Assembly (NCBI GenBank): GCA_949987705.1 | Contig: OX465283.1 | Location: 94,475,813-94,539,812, forward strand | Source: Thereva unica | Taxonomy: Eukaryota > Arthropoda > Insecta > Diptera > Therevidae | Direction: 5' to 3' | DNA length: 64,000 nucleotides | Shown: positions 33,022-44,467 of the stretch, piece after piece | Layout of the letters: every line of letters begins with the position of its first letter | How positions within the stretch are numbered: position 1 is the first letter of the stretch | Made by a program: the position numbers and the translations under genes | The notes under the pieces: generated by a model | Databases searched by the model: none | Seen by the model: the letters and a program-made list of their open reading frames with translations, nothing else | Told to the model about the DNA's origin: nothing

Positions 33022-33650
33022 GGGAGACTATCTTCCTTGCTGACTACATACATCGACTTCACTACTCCAGGTGTGCGCTTGGATATGGCAGCGCAAGTCT
33101 CTAATGCGTCACATCGGCTGTTCAAGTAGCTCAAGAATTCTTTAAATGTTAAGTCTTTATTTCCAATTTCCTTAGACCATAATTCCCGCGTGTCATGGTC
33201 TAGTTTAGTTAATGCGACATGTATTAACCAAGGATCTCTGGTTTCAGCGTTTGGCCCCAACGCTTTCAGGCCGCGGATAACTTTATCGCTTGTGTCAGAT
33301 AAACTTCGCAAGGATTTCAAGTTGCAATGATTCATTTGAGGCTGATCTAGGAAGGTTTTTACGAAGTTAGTTATAATTTGCGCTTTCTTATTGAACCTAT
33401 CCTTCAATTTCGCCCAAGCCTGGTGGTAATTGGCATCGCTAATGGTTAAGGGTCGAATCAAGCTGGCTGCTGTTACCTTTTATAAGCCTTTCAAATATTG
33501 CAGCTTTTGACCAGGAGACAACCAGTTGTCCGCATTTTCAAAGAGATCTTGAAATGATGCCCATTCCTTGTAGTCACCAGAGAACGAAGGAATGTTGAGA
33601 TGAGGAAGCTTTGTTGTTATAACTGCAGACCCAACTAACAAACTCTCCAG
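32790..33650 (-). pseudogene. BEL/Pao gag core
   Basis: From about 33650 down: LPHLNIPSFSGDYKEWASF, NADNWLSPGQKLQYLKG (before a stop near 33480), then YHQAWAKLKDRF, GPNAETRDPWLIHVALTKLD. These are the standard DUF1759-like gag blocks of BEL/Pao elements. The frame from 33461 is open to the zinc-finger overlap. Gag would assemble virus-like particles. Confidence 0.85.
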
Positions 33651-33678
33651 AGAAAAACTCTTGGAAATTGTGAAATTA

Positions 33679-34790
33679 TCTCATAAGACTCTCTTAACAC
33701 TCTTCGATACCCTCAAGAAGATAGCTCTTGTAATAAGAATTAAATTAACACTCATAGTAGTATTATTATGAGAGTCTACTAGAGTTACTAAGCCTTTCAT
33801 TCTCATAATGAGATAATGTTTATACTCTTATATTGAGTGCAAGAAAACCTCTATTCTTATTGTGTCTTTTTTATTAAAGCTTTACTCTCAAAGGCTTTAA
33901 CTGTCAAAAAATGTCCTTATGAGTGTTATGACACTTATAAGAAAGTTCTTACAAGACTTCAAGTATATCCCTTCTTATATAAATGCTCTTATGAGACGAA
34001 AAATGTTAAAACATTTATAAGAAGACTTTTATTAGTGCAAAAAGACTACCATCTCATAACCAGAATTTTGTTCTTATAAAAAAACGTAAGCCATCGAGCG
34101 GCCATACTTTCGTTTAATATAGAATTTTATACTGAAACGAAATTCCACAAATCAAGCTAATTTACCTAATTGAATATGCGCAAAGTATACAAAGTTATTT
34201 CTTTCAGATGATAAATCAATTTAAAATAAATTATTGAGCGATACTAAAGCTTTTATTTTTTTCTTAAGAAATAAAATTTCAAAAAATATGTTAAAGTTTG
34301 ATTATTTTTAAGGCGCTTTGATTTTTATCGAGGTAGAATGGTTGTTATTATCGGTAAAGTTTCAATCGCAATAAAATTGCGACTAATATTTTCGTTAAAA
34401 ATCGAATTCTAAAGTTTATTATCATACATAATAAATATTAAATTCTTAAGTGTTATATTTTTCGAATAGATTTTTATGACAGTTATTTAGAGCAAATAAC
34501 TCTCATAAAAATTATTTTATTCTAAACCACGTCGCCTTTCCATATATTGCTCCCTTTCTAACAGTTCTGTTAAGGAGAGTATAGCTCTTACAGCGCCCTT
34601 ATAGTTACCCTTGCAAAGAGAGCTAAGGTATTTTTATAAGACAAAAATAACTCTCATAATTGTGCCATTTAATTCTCACAACGCACTCATAAAGCACTTG
34701 TAGTGTTCTATAAGAGTAAGTTATGAGAGTGATACTCTCTTAAAAAAGTCGAATATCCTCTCATAAGACACTAGTAGAGTCTTATGAGAC
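33679..34790. mobile_element. 1.1-kb inverted-repeat element rich in CTCATAAG words
   Basis: The outer ends TCTCATAAGACTCT (33679) and its complement (ending about 34790) pair, and the BEL gag homology resumes on both sides (33670 and 34791). The interior repeats CTCATAAG/CTTATGAG and CTCTTATA/TATAAGAG many times on both strands. The 80-residue frame 33837-34079 has no recognised motif. Target duplication could not be resolved in the AT-rich flank. Confidence 0.75.
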
Positions 34791-35256
34791 GAATTTTGTT
34801 ACTTGGGGAGGATTCATTGTGCCTGTTGAGATTTTCAAAATATGATTGGAAATTGCTGAGAGTTGCATTTAATTCGGCTGATTGGGTGGCATGTGTTTCT
34901 GATATTGGTTCTATGGCGTTTTTGCTATTTAGCGATCTTATTAGAATAGCATTAGCGTCAAAAAATTTTGCTTCATATTCATTCATAGCTGAAGTATCTC
35001 CATCAATTTGTAATAAATTGTCTTCTACCCCACAAAACTGTGTCCACACTTCCTTTAATCTATCTAACCGGACTACAATTTCATCAGAAGTTGTATTTTC
35101 TGTAATATTTTCCGCGAATCTTTTAATTCGTGTAATTGTACCCTTGATTCTTCCCTTTTTTTGCAATAATAACTCCTTGTCGGACATCATTTTTTTTTTC
35201 TGTTTTATCCGGAGGATATCCGGCTCGGAGGACCAGAATGTTTTGCACGTGAACAA
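34791..35256 (-). pseudogene. BEL/Pao gag N-terminus
   Basis: From about 35190 (SDKELLLQKKGRIKGTITRI) with a coiled-coil-like N-terminal region (DEIVVRLDRLKEVWTQFCGVEDNLL), typical of the start of BEL/Pao gag. The likely true start is the second Met at 35193-35190, since earlier codons overlap the primer-site region. The last residues (after SPSNKI) come from the MITE. Confidence 0.8.
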
Positions 35257-35529
35257 GTATTCTACTCCTAGAATCTGAATGTGTTCAGCACGTGAACACG
35301 AGTTTGATCCTGCTCGGTGGATCTACAAATTGCTCAAATTGAATTAATTTACAAACACGAGTTTAAACCGCGTTATAACATTTATTTAATTACCGACCAA
35401 CTTAACAATATTTTTAATACTAACAAAAACAAATTTCCGTTTTTATTTTACTACTATTCATGGCCTGCTCGTCAGTGCAAAGTAGTAGGTAGTTTAGTAG
35501 GCGGAAAAAAACAGAGTTGACATTTTACA
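35239..35529 (-). repeat. Probable BEL/Pao 5' LTR, about 291 bp
   Basis: Reads TGTAAAATGTCAACTC...GCACGTGCAAAACA on the minus strand (35529 to 35239), TG...CA ends, followed after two or three bases by TGGTCCTCCGAGCCGGAT, the primer-binding sequence widely seen in BEL/Pao elements. The outer edge at 35529 is inferred, as no partner LTR is present. Confidence 0.6.
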
Positions 35530-35854
35530 GTGTTTAGGAGCCTTTTCAAAACAGCTTCCTTATGACTTTTTAAGAAAACAATTTCGGAATCCAGCTTGCG
35601 TATAGATTTCTAGCGTATAGTTTGTTGGAAAAGTTGGCTTTTGTGAAAACCCATGCTATTCTTCATCAAATTTCAAAAGGGAATTTACGAATACATCCAA
35701 TACAATGTTGGTTGGCCCATGTGAAACTCGCCAATATTAATTTGTTAGACAGTAATACCCCGGCTTCACGCCACGCGGCTGTTAAAAAATGAATTCACTC
35801 ATATAACACCCAGTAGTGCAAACGCGAGGCTCACTGCTTTCTCCTTATGCATCC
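35530..35854. other. Unassigned interval
   Basis: No gene, TIR or recognised repeat seen. Confidence 0.4.
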
Positions 35855-35998
35855 ACTAGACTACCCTTAACCTTTCCTATTATTTTTCTATTTTCAGGCC
35901 AAGCTTACTACTAGACATTGCACCATGAGTTGAACGACATGACGGTCTAGTGGTACAAAGGGTGATTCCTGAGCTTGACCATTCCACATAAAAAAAAT
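35855..35998 (+). mobile_element. Short LINE 3' tail copy
   Basis: Matches the 3' UTR of the LINE at 29775-30143: AAGCTTACTACTAGACATTG, CGACATGACGG, GGTACAAAGG and CATAAAAAAAA. The stem arms here are CTAGAC (35911-35916) and GTCTAG (35945-35950). It has no coding part left. The minus-strand frame 35880-36140 is not a gene. Confidence 0.85.
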
Positions 35999-36008
35999 CG
36001 CGTTCGAA

Positions 36009-36135
36009 AACTATGTGCCTGTTTAGACGGTTCGCTTTGTCTCTCCTTTTGAAAGCGAAAATTTGTTTAGACGGGTCGCTTTGAGTCCAGTCGCTTTTAA
36101 AACAGCTGAAACAAACGGAATGAGAACTAGGGCTG
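36009..36135 (+). repeat. Repeat pair member (with 37769-37910)
   Basis: GTGCCTGTTTAGACGG followed by a TCGC-rich segment and a CAGCTG...AATTCCATT-like end recurs in diverged form at 37769-37910. Unclassified. Confidence 0.5.
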
Positions 36136-36150
36136 GGCATATATATATAA

Positions 36151-38835
36151 TGGACTTTTCGCTAATTAATGCAAATAAGTCTCAAAAAATCAAAACGTCC
36201 GAAAACTGAAAAATCATGAGATTCGATATCTCAAATTTGTACACGGCACCGCGCCCCAGCCAAAATAAATTCAACTTCATTTTAATGTTCCAAGAAAATA
36301 CCTTCTTATGTACACTTTATTTCCATCATCGATAACCCTCAGATTTTTTATTATATATAATATTATCTAAACTCGAAACCAAAGCTTCCAAATCTTACAA
36401 GTTTTACCGAAATACCAAACCGCAAAAAGAAAACAGACTCCGCCAAACACCAAAGACCGCCATCGTCGCAGGTCCCATGATTGCCTCCATGGAGACTATA
36501 CAAGGAGATATAACTCCGTGTTGGCACTTTTCGTTTGATTAATGAGGGCGCCACAGTCACATGTACCCCAAAAAACATGGCGGATTATATTCATCCGGTT
36601 CATGGCCAAGTTCGTTAACTATTAAAATATTTTATGTTTACGCCTAACTTGAAAAATCAGTTTCTGATTTTTCGTATTTAACCATTTTATGGATTTTCCA
36701 ATGAATTTTTATTAATTCCCAAAGATTTTTTTTGCATTTCGGCTGACAATTTTGAAGAAATCGTCGAAATGGGTAAAATTCAGCTAACTTCATGTGGGGC
36801 ACGTCAGCTTTAGGCGACATCTGTGGCCAAAAATGAACTAGAAGTTTGGTTTCTGCTACGCATCAATTTCCGGTTATTTTCCCCATAAGAGTTATATCTC
36901 CTTGTATAGCCTTCATGATTGCCTCAGTTGAGAAAATCGCAAGGGAGAATCCTAAAGGTGCGTATCCACCAAGAGTTTTGTCTCCGCACTATCTCCATAC
37001 ATTATCCGCCAAAGTGTCTCCACCAAAATCAATTTTCGGAGACAAAAAATGTGCGGAGATAAGTGCGGAGACTACACACGCACAGCGATATTCCAGTGGA
37101 TACAAAACGTATCCAATGAAAAATCTTCTGGGTCGGTGCGGAGAACTTCTGCGGGGACTGTGCGCGGATAGCGGTGTGGGGCCTCGGTAGTCTAGAGGTA
37201 AGGCGCCTAACTGCTATCCCCAGAGGTCCCGGGTTCGAATCCCGGTGGTGCCACGGTCCTTAGCCTTTCCCACCTAACTTTCCTTCTTTCTTCTTCCCTC
37301 TTTACATTCCTGATTCCCCTGTCATAGCCTTCCCTAGTCCTTCTCCGCTCCACCAAGCGCATGCCATCGGTTGGTTGATGAGATTCAACTCGTTTCAGGA
37401 GGCATAACACTCCAGCGAGTTGTTCTCGACGCCCCGATGTCAGAGTCGCGAAATGGTGGTGAGTAGGTGGAATAAAATATCGCGGCTAGGTTGTGACAGT
37501 TACTTCCTTCTCTTCTGTCTATCTTCCGGCTAGAGCTGCTGTTCGACATTGCACTCTATACGAATAAAATAGATTGTCGACAGTACAAAGGGACTTTCCC
37601 TAAGCCTCTAGTCTGTCAAATAAAAAAAAAAATATGTAAATTCAGTGGATACTTGAAAAAAGACTTCGAAAAGTCTTGAAGTAGATTCTTGAGGCCTATC
37701 TTTTGTTTTCCAGTGAATATGGAAAACACGAAATATCTTAGGACAGACAAGGGGATTATTTTGAAGAAATAGTGCCTGTTTAGACGGGTCGCGCCCACCA
37801 CCTTTCAACACGAAATTTGGTGATGCGGGGAGTGTGGGAGGGAAGTGCGTCTCAATTTTAAAGCGACTCACGTTCGTCTTTTCTGATCAGCTGTTTGTTC
37901 TAATTCCATTTTGTATCACTTTAGTGTTCCATTTTATTTTTGTTTCAGCCGCCGTGATGAGCGGACGTGTTTTAATGAGGAAGGAGAATCTCTTAACTTA
38001 TATTCTCTAGGGTTGGCCAAAAAAGCAATTGTTAAAATAAAATTAAACACATAAAAAAGGTCTGTGGAAATAATTATTAAAACGGATGAGCTGAATAAAA
38101 ATGTTAAATTAAAAAATTAATTTAACAATTATTATAAGAAAATTCAATAAAATAATAGTCAAAACAAAATAATAAAATCAGCATTTTTATGCAAATTTTT
38201 GACACCTTTGGTAGAAAGTGTGATCATTTTTTTTTTAGAAATGAGTTTTGATTGCGTATAAGCTATTGAATTTAGCGAAATCATAAGCTTAGTATCCTGT
38301 TCGTGCGGAATTCAGACTCCGCTTTAAAATGCATGTAAAACAGTATGCGGAATTCAGGTTAGAGAACGGTTTCAATTCCGTCCATAAAACCTAGCATCCT
38401 GTTCGTGCGAAATTCAGATCCGTAAATGAACTTTGTACTCTAGAAAACAGATGGCGTTTTTTTAATGGAGACTTCTCGTTTTTTTTTTTTCGCAGGATAC
38501 TTAGCTTGAAGAAATGTATTTTTATGAGCGGCAATATTGACGTTTACTTTTCGAAGTCACACAAGATTGAAAAGTGTAAAGCCCAAAACAGAATAAATGC
38601 AGAAACTTCGGCTTCAACTTTGCATTTTGACAGTTTCATACAGTTTCCAAAGGAGTGACGTTCAGTTAACACAATCAATGCAGTAAGCGTTGCAGTAAAC
38701 ATTGCCCCGACTTCGACTTTGAGAATTTTTAAAGCTGCTGCAAAAGTTTCAGAACTACCAACACATTTGTCATTGTAGCCAAATTAGAAAATTTAAATTT
38801 ATGAGACTTATTTGCCTTAATTAGCGAAAAGTCCA
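36151..38835. mobile_element. 2.7-kb TIR element between TA repeats
   Basis: TGGACTTTTCGCTAATTAAT then GCAAATAAGTCTCA at 36151-36184 is the inverted match of 38802-38835. On the outside both ends touch TATATA sequence. There is no transposase. It contains the SINE copy B and other diverged repeats, so it is old. Confidence 0.7.
37178..37632 (+). mobile_element. tRNA-derived SINE, copy B (most complete)
   Basis: About 455 bp. The head is GGGGCCTCGGTAGTCTAGAG (box A region), an anticodon-like T-GCT-A, and box B GGTTCGAATCC at 37232-37242. Then comes a body of about 290 bp shared with copies A and C. The last 100 bp (37530-37632) resemble the LINE 3' tail, with a stem (37539-37548 with 37575-37583), CAGTACAAAGGG, CCTAAGC and an A-run. 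It would be transcribed by Pol III from the internal promoter and mobilised by a LINE. Confidence 0.92.
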
Positions 38836-38839
38836 TGTG

Positions 38840-38842
<3 letters not shown>

Positions 38843-38881
<39 letters not shown>
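38843..38881. repeat. (TA)n microsatellite
   Basis: Uninterrupted TA dinucleotides. Confidence 0.98.
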
Positions 38882-38884
<3 letters not shown>

Positions 38885-39351
38885 GGTGGCCGTTATTTCC
38901 CAAATTAAAGATATTTATGAGAGGACTGGTAAAATCGATTATTTAGATGTCAAAAAGTAAATTATCAATTTTAAAAAAATTTTAACATTAATTTTCGCGT
39001 GCCTTTAGATAAAACAATTTCCCCCTTTAAATAACATGGGAAAATCCATTTTCAAGTTATGTTATTTATTTCCAACATTGTCCGAATGGCTGTGAGTATC
39101 GGAAATGCTTAAAAACATCAAGAATACCTAAAGGAAAATTTCCCGTTTGAATAACAAATATAAATAATGAGATAGTCAAGAGATAGGGCCTACACGACCC
39201 ACTTCCAATCAGAGTGCAGAGTATTTAAAAATTGAAATCTCTCAGCAGTTACGAAATTACTCCGTTTTAATTAAGTTGATTAATAAAATGCTCATTGTTA
39301 GGAATCATAACAAATTTATCATTTATATATATGTATATATATATATGTATG

Positions 39352-39428
<77 letters not shown>

Positions 39429-39928
39429 TAAAATACCCATTCAACGACATATTACACATAACTATTGGAGGTGGGTACCAAAATTTGCATTCTCCTTTTT
39501 TCAAACAATTTTCTTATACATTGTTCTTTACTTTTATCGTTTTGGTTTCTTATTTTTGATTTCCTTAAATTTATTTTTAGATTTGGACGTAGTTTTTGTT
39601 TTTTAAATTCTTGTTTCTTCTTTAAATGTTTTAACCTGTTACTTTTTATGGTTTGTTGTGAGCGCAGCGTTGCCAACTCTACTTCTTTTTGTGTAGATCT
39701 ACGTATTTTAGGCCTTTCCAGCAAACCTGCGAGCATCGACTTCTAAATCTATCAATTATTCAATTAAATTTTACAAAAAAAATTATTGTTTGCAAGTAAG
39801 AATTTAACGATTTATTAAAAATTCTTTTCATATAATTTAAGCAAATATTGAAATCTTAGTTTGAAAAGCGTATTAAAAACAATTCAGAGCCAACAGAAGA
39901 TCAATTAAAATTATTTAATGCCAATATG
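38882..39928. other. No gene; contains (TA)n at 39354-39430
   Basis: AT-rich, with a second TA/TATG microsatellite at about 39320-39430. The Lys-rich minus-strand frame 39452-39736 and its plus-strand mirror have no recognisable domain and biased composition, so I do not call them. Confidence 0.5.
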
Positions 39929-40885
39929 TGGTCGATTCCGCCGTAACTCGGCTTTTTGGAGTCCAGTGTCCCCATTTATGTAATATATATAGGATGATAA
40001 AGATACCCCCGTAATTTTATTTATTTTAAGCCATTCAATCAGCGGAGAATGATAGCAGTTTGAAAGAAACGTTTCTTTCTGCGCAGGTAAAATAATACGG
40101 CCATATTGTCATTACCGTGGCGCGTCCTAACGCAAAAAAAACTAATTTTAATTATCAATAATGACCTATCCATGGCTTCTCTTGCACTAAACTCTTTTGA
40201 AAATCCATTTCGAACATTAATATGACGGAGTTCCCCTATCGGCCTGGTGAAAATGTATTCCGATACGCAATAGAGCCCCTAACAACAGGCATCCGGACAT
40301 CCAGTTCCACCCTTCCATATCATTCTGCTTTGCTTTCTAGTAGTATACCAGTGTATTTCCTATAGCATACATCTACGAGTTGCGTCATTCCACTCTTGAA
40401 CTTCGATGTTCAGGGGTGAAACTTTATAAAAAATCTATTTGTCGTCATTTATCCGACGCATTCATTAATTTATTACGAGTGTACAATCTTGTGTGTCATT
40501 ACCGCCGGTAAGCAGCCTTTTGATTATTAACAAATAATCAGAAAACCGAGTGTCAGATCGGATCCCTGTGATGAAACTGTGATCGAATCCAGCGGGAAAC
40601 CGCTAAGAACTCATTTTCAACGACCTGAGGTCAATTTAAATTGTTAATGTCATTACCGTGGCGGTCATTACCGTGGACGTGACAAATTATATTTTGATTG
40701 TGAAGTGTGTGAATTGAAATGGCCAAGACGCGAAATCAACTAGCAGAACGGGATATAAAACCCCGCTATAAACATGTTCAAAATATCCATTCCTATATAT
40801 AAAACCGCATAAAATGCCAGAGAAAAGAAATTACACACAAAACTTTTTTTTGTTAAAAAAAACTGGATTACGGCGGAATTGACCA
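39929..40885. mobile_element. ~960-bp element with 18-bp TIRs
   Basis: TGGTCGATTCCGCCGTAA at 39929-39946 and TTACGGCGGAATTGACCA at 40868-40885 are inverted with one mismatch. Inside, GTCATTACCGTGG or close forms occur at about 40108, 40494, 40650 and 40667. No coding sequence. Confidence 0.75.
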
Positions 40886-41509
40886 TGTACAAACAAAACA
40901 TGTAACAACTTTATAGATTTCCTTCCGAATCTGTAAGTTGTTTTGCTTCTTCACACAAGAAATTCTGTACTTTATGCATGTATGGCAATTTTTGCAAATA
41001 CAAAATACAGAGATTATTTTAAATGTCACTGTTTTGTCACTTTTTTTAGGAATTTCTGATTTCCGTCTGGTTTACCTGTCTCAATCCATTACCATAAGAT
41101 CATGCCGATTCTTATCTGCGGGTAATTTTATAAGAACAAATGATAGTTTCCAAATTGATTCTACAGACAATTCTTCTAGACATATCAGTCTGATATCGGT
41201 ATTGGCATTTTTCTTCGACTAGAATATGTACATACATATACATTATGTATAAGAAATTAGTACGTAGATCTACGAATTTTTAATGGCAGGTTTTTATGAG
41301 ATCTACGTACTTTTCAACTCAAGTCTACACATTTTTCTAAATTTGGGTTGGCATCTGCCCTGTCTTCTACTCTACTCTTATTTTGAGATTTTACAGCTTT
41401 TAAGGGCCCTGGGGCGTGTTTATTATTTATCAATCTTGCCTATCCACAATTTTTATTAATTTAATTTCCCTTCCTTCCAAAATTTTTCCTATTTTCTAAT
41501 GTTGCTCCG
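40886..41509. other. Unassigned interval
   Basis: The frame 40938-41222 has no recognised motif. GTACGTAGATCTACGAATTT and GAGATCTACGTAC (41260-41310) form a small inverted pair. Confidence 0.4.
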
Positions 41510-41990
41510 AAAGCGAAGCCCCGATAGTCTTTCAGGATGATGGTTATTTCTTCAGGCTCAGTGATCACAGTTATTTTGGGCCTTTGTTGCCCTTCCGATT
41601 CTAACGGGGTTAGTTTCGGCTAATGGGCCTCCAGGGCTATGTGTGATTGAAATTTCGGTGGGGAGAGGTGGTTTTATTCTTTGAGGTTGTATTTCGATGC
41701 CAGTCTCAGGACGATGCCTATATCTGTTACCTCAATTTGGGCCTCTTTTTCGGATTAATCTGTCTTTTCTCTCGTGTATGGGCACGGGTGACTGCGTTGC
41801 ATCTTTGGTTGTGGCCTCCCGGGGGTAGGTTCCAAGGGCGCTTGAGCTATTGCTTTGACTGTGAAACTTTGCTGAGCCTTTCTATCTCGCGTAACACGAC
41901 TGAGAGCGTCGGCATAAGTGTTGTACTTGCCGGATTTATATTCAAAATTATGAGTGACGTGACTACGAGGGAAGCTGGGTTATGAAACTG
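41510..41990 (-). pseudogene. Gypsy-type pol remnant (end of RNase H)
   Basis: On the minus strand YKSGKYNTYADALSRV (about 41942-41895) matches the terminal RNase H block of Ty3/Gypsy elements (x-G-x-x-N-x-x-ADALSR), followed by a Pro/Arg/Gln-rich spacer in the same phase. Only about 480 bp remain. The plus-strand frame 41647-41985 is its shadow. Confidence 0.65.
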
Positions 41991-42286
41991 TCAATACCTA
42001 TAAACGTATCAAGGAAAATGTCACTTCACAGGCCACCTTGTGGCAATTAATTACGAATTCTGCCGATTTGCTCGTCAGAAATCTGTTAGATTAACAATGA
42101 GAATACCAATTTACGGTCGGAAGACACATCTAACACGTCAGTCGACAACGAGGATAAGGCTGCTGAAAATATTCTATCGTTTTGATGAATTTTTCGAAGT
42201 AAATTTAATGGCGATGTATTTTTACGAAAGTTTTAAATAAAATAGATACAACACAAGCATTCGACCATGTAAATGCATTCATTCAG
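41991..42286. other. Unassigned interval before the insertion stack
   Basis: The short frame 42040-42240 has no recognised motif. Probably non-coding. Confidence 0.4.
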
Positions 42287-42390
42287 GGGGCCTCGGTAGT
42301 CTAGGGTTAAGGCGCCTGACTGCTATCCCAGAGGTCCCGGGTTCGAGTCCCGGCCAGCCCCACGGTCCTTTGCCTTTTCCACTTTCCCAC

Positions 42391-42504
42391 TGTGTTATTC
42401 ATACTTCATTTATTTATTAGTTTTAAACATCTTTGCTGACAGCTAGATTCTGACTGACAGCTAATCTAGACTTAGACTACGCTCTACGTTTACACACTAC
42501 TACA
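42391..42504 (-). repeat. 3' LTR, 114 bp
   Basis: Minus-strand TGTAGTAGTGTG...GAATAACACA. Near-identical to 50109-50222, so the insertion is geologically young even though the element carries later insertions. Confidence 0.95.
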
Positions 42505-42757
42505 TCTTCCCCTTTTTTTTACAATTTCTCTTTTTTTTTACTTTTAACAACTATAATTTTTCTAAGTTTTATGGCAAATATTGTTCCTTATTTTAACTAT
42601 TACTATCTTCAATTTAATACTACATATATAAGTAATTCAATATAATTCATTTTGGAATACATGTAAGATTATTTTTGTAAAGTTCAATTTCAATCTTTAA
42701 TTTTTTGCCTGATATCATTTTGCATTTACATGTTTTCGCAACCATCTTACATTTCTT

Positions 42758-43033
42758 CTATATTGTATGTACATGATTATTAGTTTCAACCAGATACGAT
42801 CGCGGGGTATCTGCTTTCTTAACTATTTCAGCTTCTTCCCATCTACCTTGATTATTTTTTAACCATGTCTTCTCACCCCTTTTAAATTTAGGGCATTGTG
42901 TAGCACTTTTGTCGTAGTAAACCTTTTGTCTTTCAGTTCTCGCCTTATTGTATTTTTTCATACATGGTACAGTTTTGACCTTGAAGAGCTCTTCTTTTCC
43001 AGGGATTAATGTACGTGTTTTTCTATTCATCAT
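42758..43033 (-). pseudogene. Mag-like integrase C-terminal part
   Basis: About 92 residues: YNKARTERQKVYYDKSA, then FKRGEKTWLKNNQGRWEEAEIVKKADTPRSYLVE, the chromatin/DNA-binding C-terminus of Ty3/Gypsy integrases (usual form ..G..VW.....G.W..G.I....gp.SY.V). The catalytic core between this and the zinc module appears deleted around 43040-43090. Confidence 0.85.
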
Positions 43034-43092
43034 TAGCTCTATCGACGAAATATCAATTCCTTTCAGTGGCGTGTTTCGGTGCTCTAAAAGTG

Positions 43093-43580
43093 CTAGTGCT
43101 TGTATGTCATAATGTCCATACCAATCTTATAGAATGGTATCTCTGGTATTTCGTGAGGATGCAGCAAATTCTTTTGGTTTGAAGCACGATATCTTTGGCA
43201 CACATTACATGATATAATCATCTTCTCTATATCAATGTTTATACCGTACCAATATATTAGTTGTTTTGCACGGGCTTTTGTTCGCTCAATTCCCATGTGG
43301 CCCTGATGTAGAGCCCTTAACATCGAATCCCTTAATTTCACAGGTATGATGATTTTGTTCTTATAAAAAACTAAATCGTCCTCTATGAACAAATCGTTTC
43401 TTATTTCCCAATACGGCTTTATGTCACCATCTACAGATTTCCTCTCTTTTGGCCATCCATTTATTATTATTTGCTTTAGTTTTACTAATATTGCATCTTC
43501 GTTCGTAGCTTCTACAATTTCTATTTTCTTATTATCACTCACATTTATGCTATGTATTACTTCAGAAAATTCTTTCTTGA
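43093..43580 (-). pseudogene. Mag-like integrase zinc module
   Basis: Open from the LINE junction at about 43580. IEIVEATNEDAILVKLKQII leads to LRALHQGHMGIERTKARAKQLIYWYGI and CNVCQRY, the HHCC zinc-binding module, and then the first residues of the core (FYKIGMDIM) before the frame ends. Most of the DDE core is missing. Confidence 0.87.
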
Positions 43581-43581
43581 C

Positions 43582-44467
43582 ACGGGCGATGAATTACTTC
43601 TCCTTGGAGACTTTAATTTACCCAATATTCAGAGGGTAACGGATGTAGATGACGATAACTACCTTCCTGAAGGCAACCTGAATTCTAAGGAATCCTGTTT
43701 TCTTAATTCCTTATTCTCACTTGGCTTGAATCAAATGAGCGGTGTATCTAACGTTTTGGGGAGGCAGTTAGATCTTGTATTCTTTACTGACGCAGTCAAT
43801 ATGACTGTCGAACTCAGTCCAACAGTCATGACGTCTGTTGACAGTTACCATCCTCCGCTTCTGCTTAATTATTGCTTCAATTCAGAGAATAAGCCTTGTC
43901 CGGAGGAGGTAACCCATTCCTTTAACTTTAGAAAGGCTAACTTTGGGGAGCTGTCATCTAAGCTTGCCTCGATCGATTTTAACAGTTTGCTTTCCGCAAA
44001 TGAGCTGGATGACGACGTGGCACTGTTTTATAACGTACTATACGAGGCCCTCGTTTCTTGCGTACCTTATGAGCCCCAAAAACTGCCCAGTTCTTCTCCA
44101 CCTTGGTTTAATAATGAACTCAGGCATTTAAAAAATCAGAAGAATAGACTTTGGAAAACCTATTTAAAGAGAAAGGACTCTCCTAGTCGCAATTCATTTA
44201 TCAATTTCTATAACAGATTTCGTTCACTCTCTTTTACTCTGTATCGTGAACACCTTAGCAGCATGAGTGATAAAGTGTTTACTGATCCTAGGAACTTCTT
44301 TAAATTTGTCAACTCTAAGAAAAAAGTTGATAACTACCCTAATACTATGCAGCACACGAACTGGTCTAATTCTGAGTCACTTGCGATTTGCAACATGTTT
44401 GCATCATTCTTTCATCAATCTTTTTTACCTTCTGACTTTCAGCCTAATGACAATAATTTTCGTCAAC
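43582..44467 (+). CDS. LINE ORF2 part 1: endonuclease and pre-RT linker
   Basis: The frame (first Met at 43552 lies in host-element sequence) gives GDELLLLGDFNLPNIQ, VLGRQLDLVFFTD and SVDSYHPP (endonuclease motifs). It continues through the linker with WKTYLKRKDSPS and DPRNFFKFVNSKKK to NDNNFR, where the Helentron insertion cuts it. There is no stop within this stretch. The endonuclease would nick the target for reverse transcription. The N-terminal half of EN and ORF1 are missing. Confidence 0.88.

Larger units (their letters stand above)
31631..35529 (-). mobile_element. BEL/Pao retrotransposon, 3' truncated, with MITE insertion
   Basis: Minus-strand order: 5' LTR (about 35529-35239), a primer-site-like TCTGGTCCTCCGAGCCGGAT, gag N-terminus (34791-35256), MITE (33679-34790), gag core and zinc knuckles, protease, then the start of RT down to about 31635 where the repeat element 30735-31627 cuts it. 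The rest of RT, RNase H, integrase and 3' LTR are missing. Confidence 0.88.

Noticed and set aside
37178..37260. A functional tRNA gene
   Set aside because: Box A and B are present but the acceptor stem does not pair well, the head continues into a 370-bp body with an A-tail, and three dispersed copies exist: it is a SINE.
39452..39746. Lys-rich frame and its mirror on the other strand
   Set aside because: Composition reflects an AT-rich tract; no domain, no splice context.
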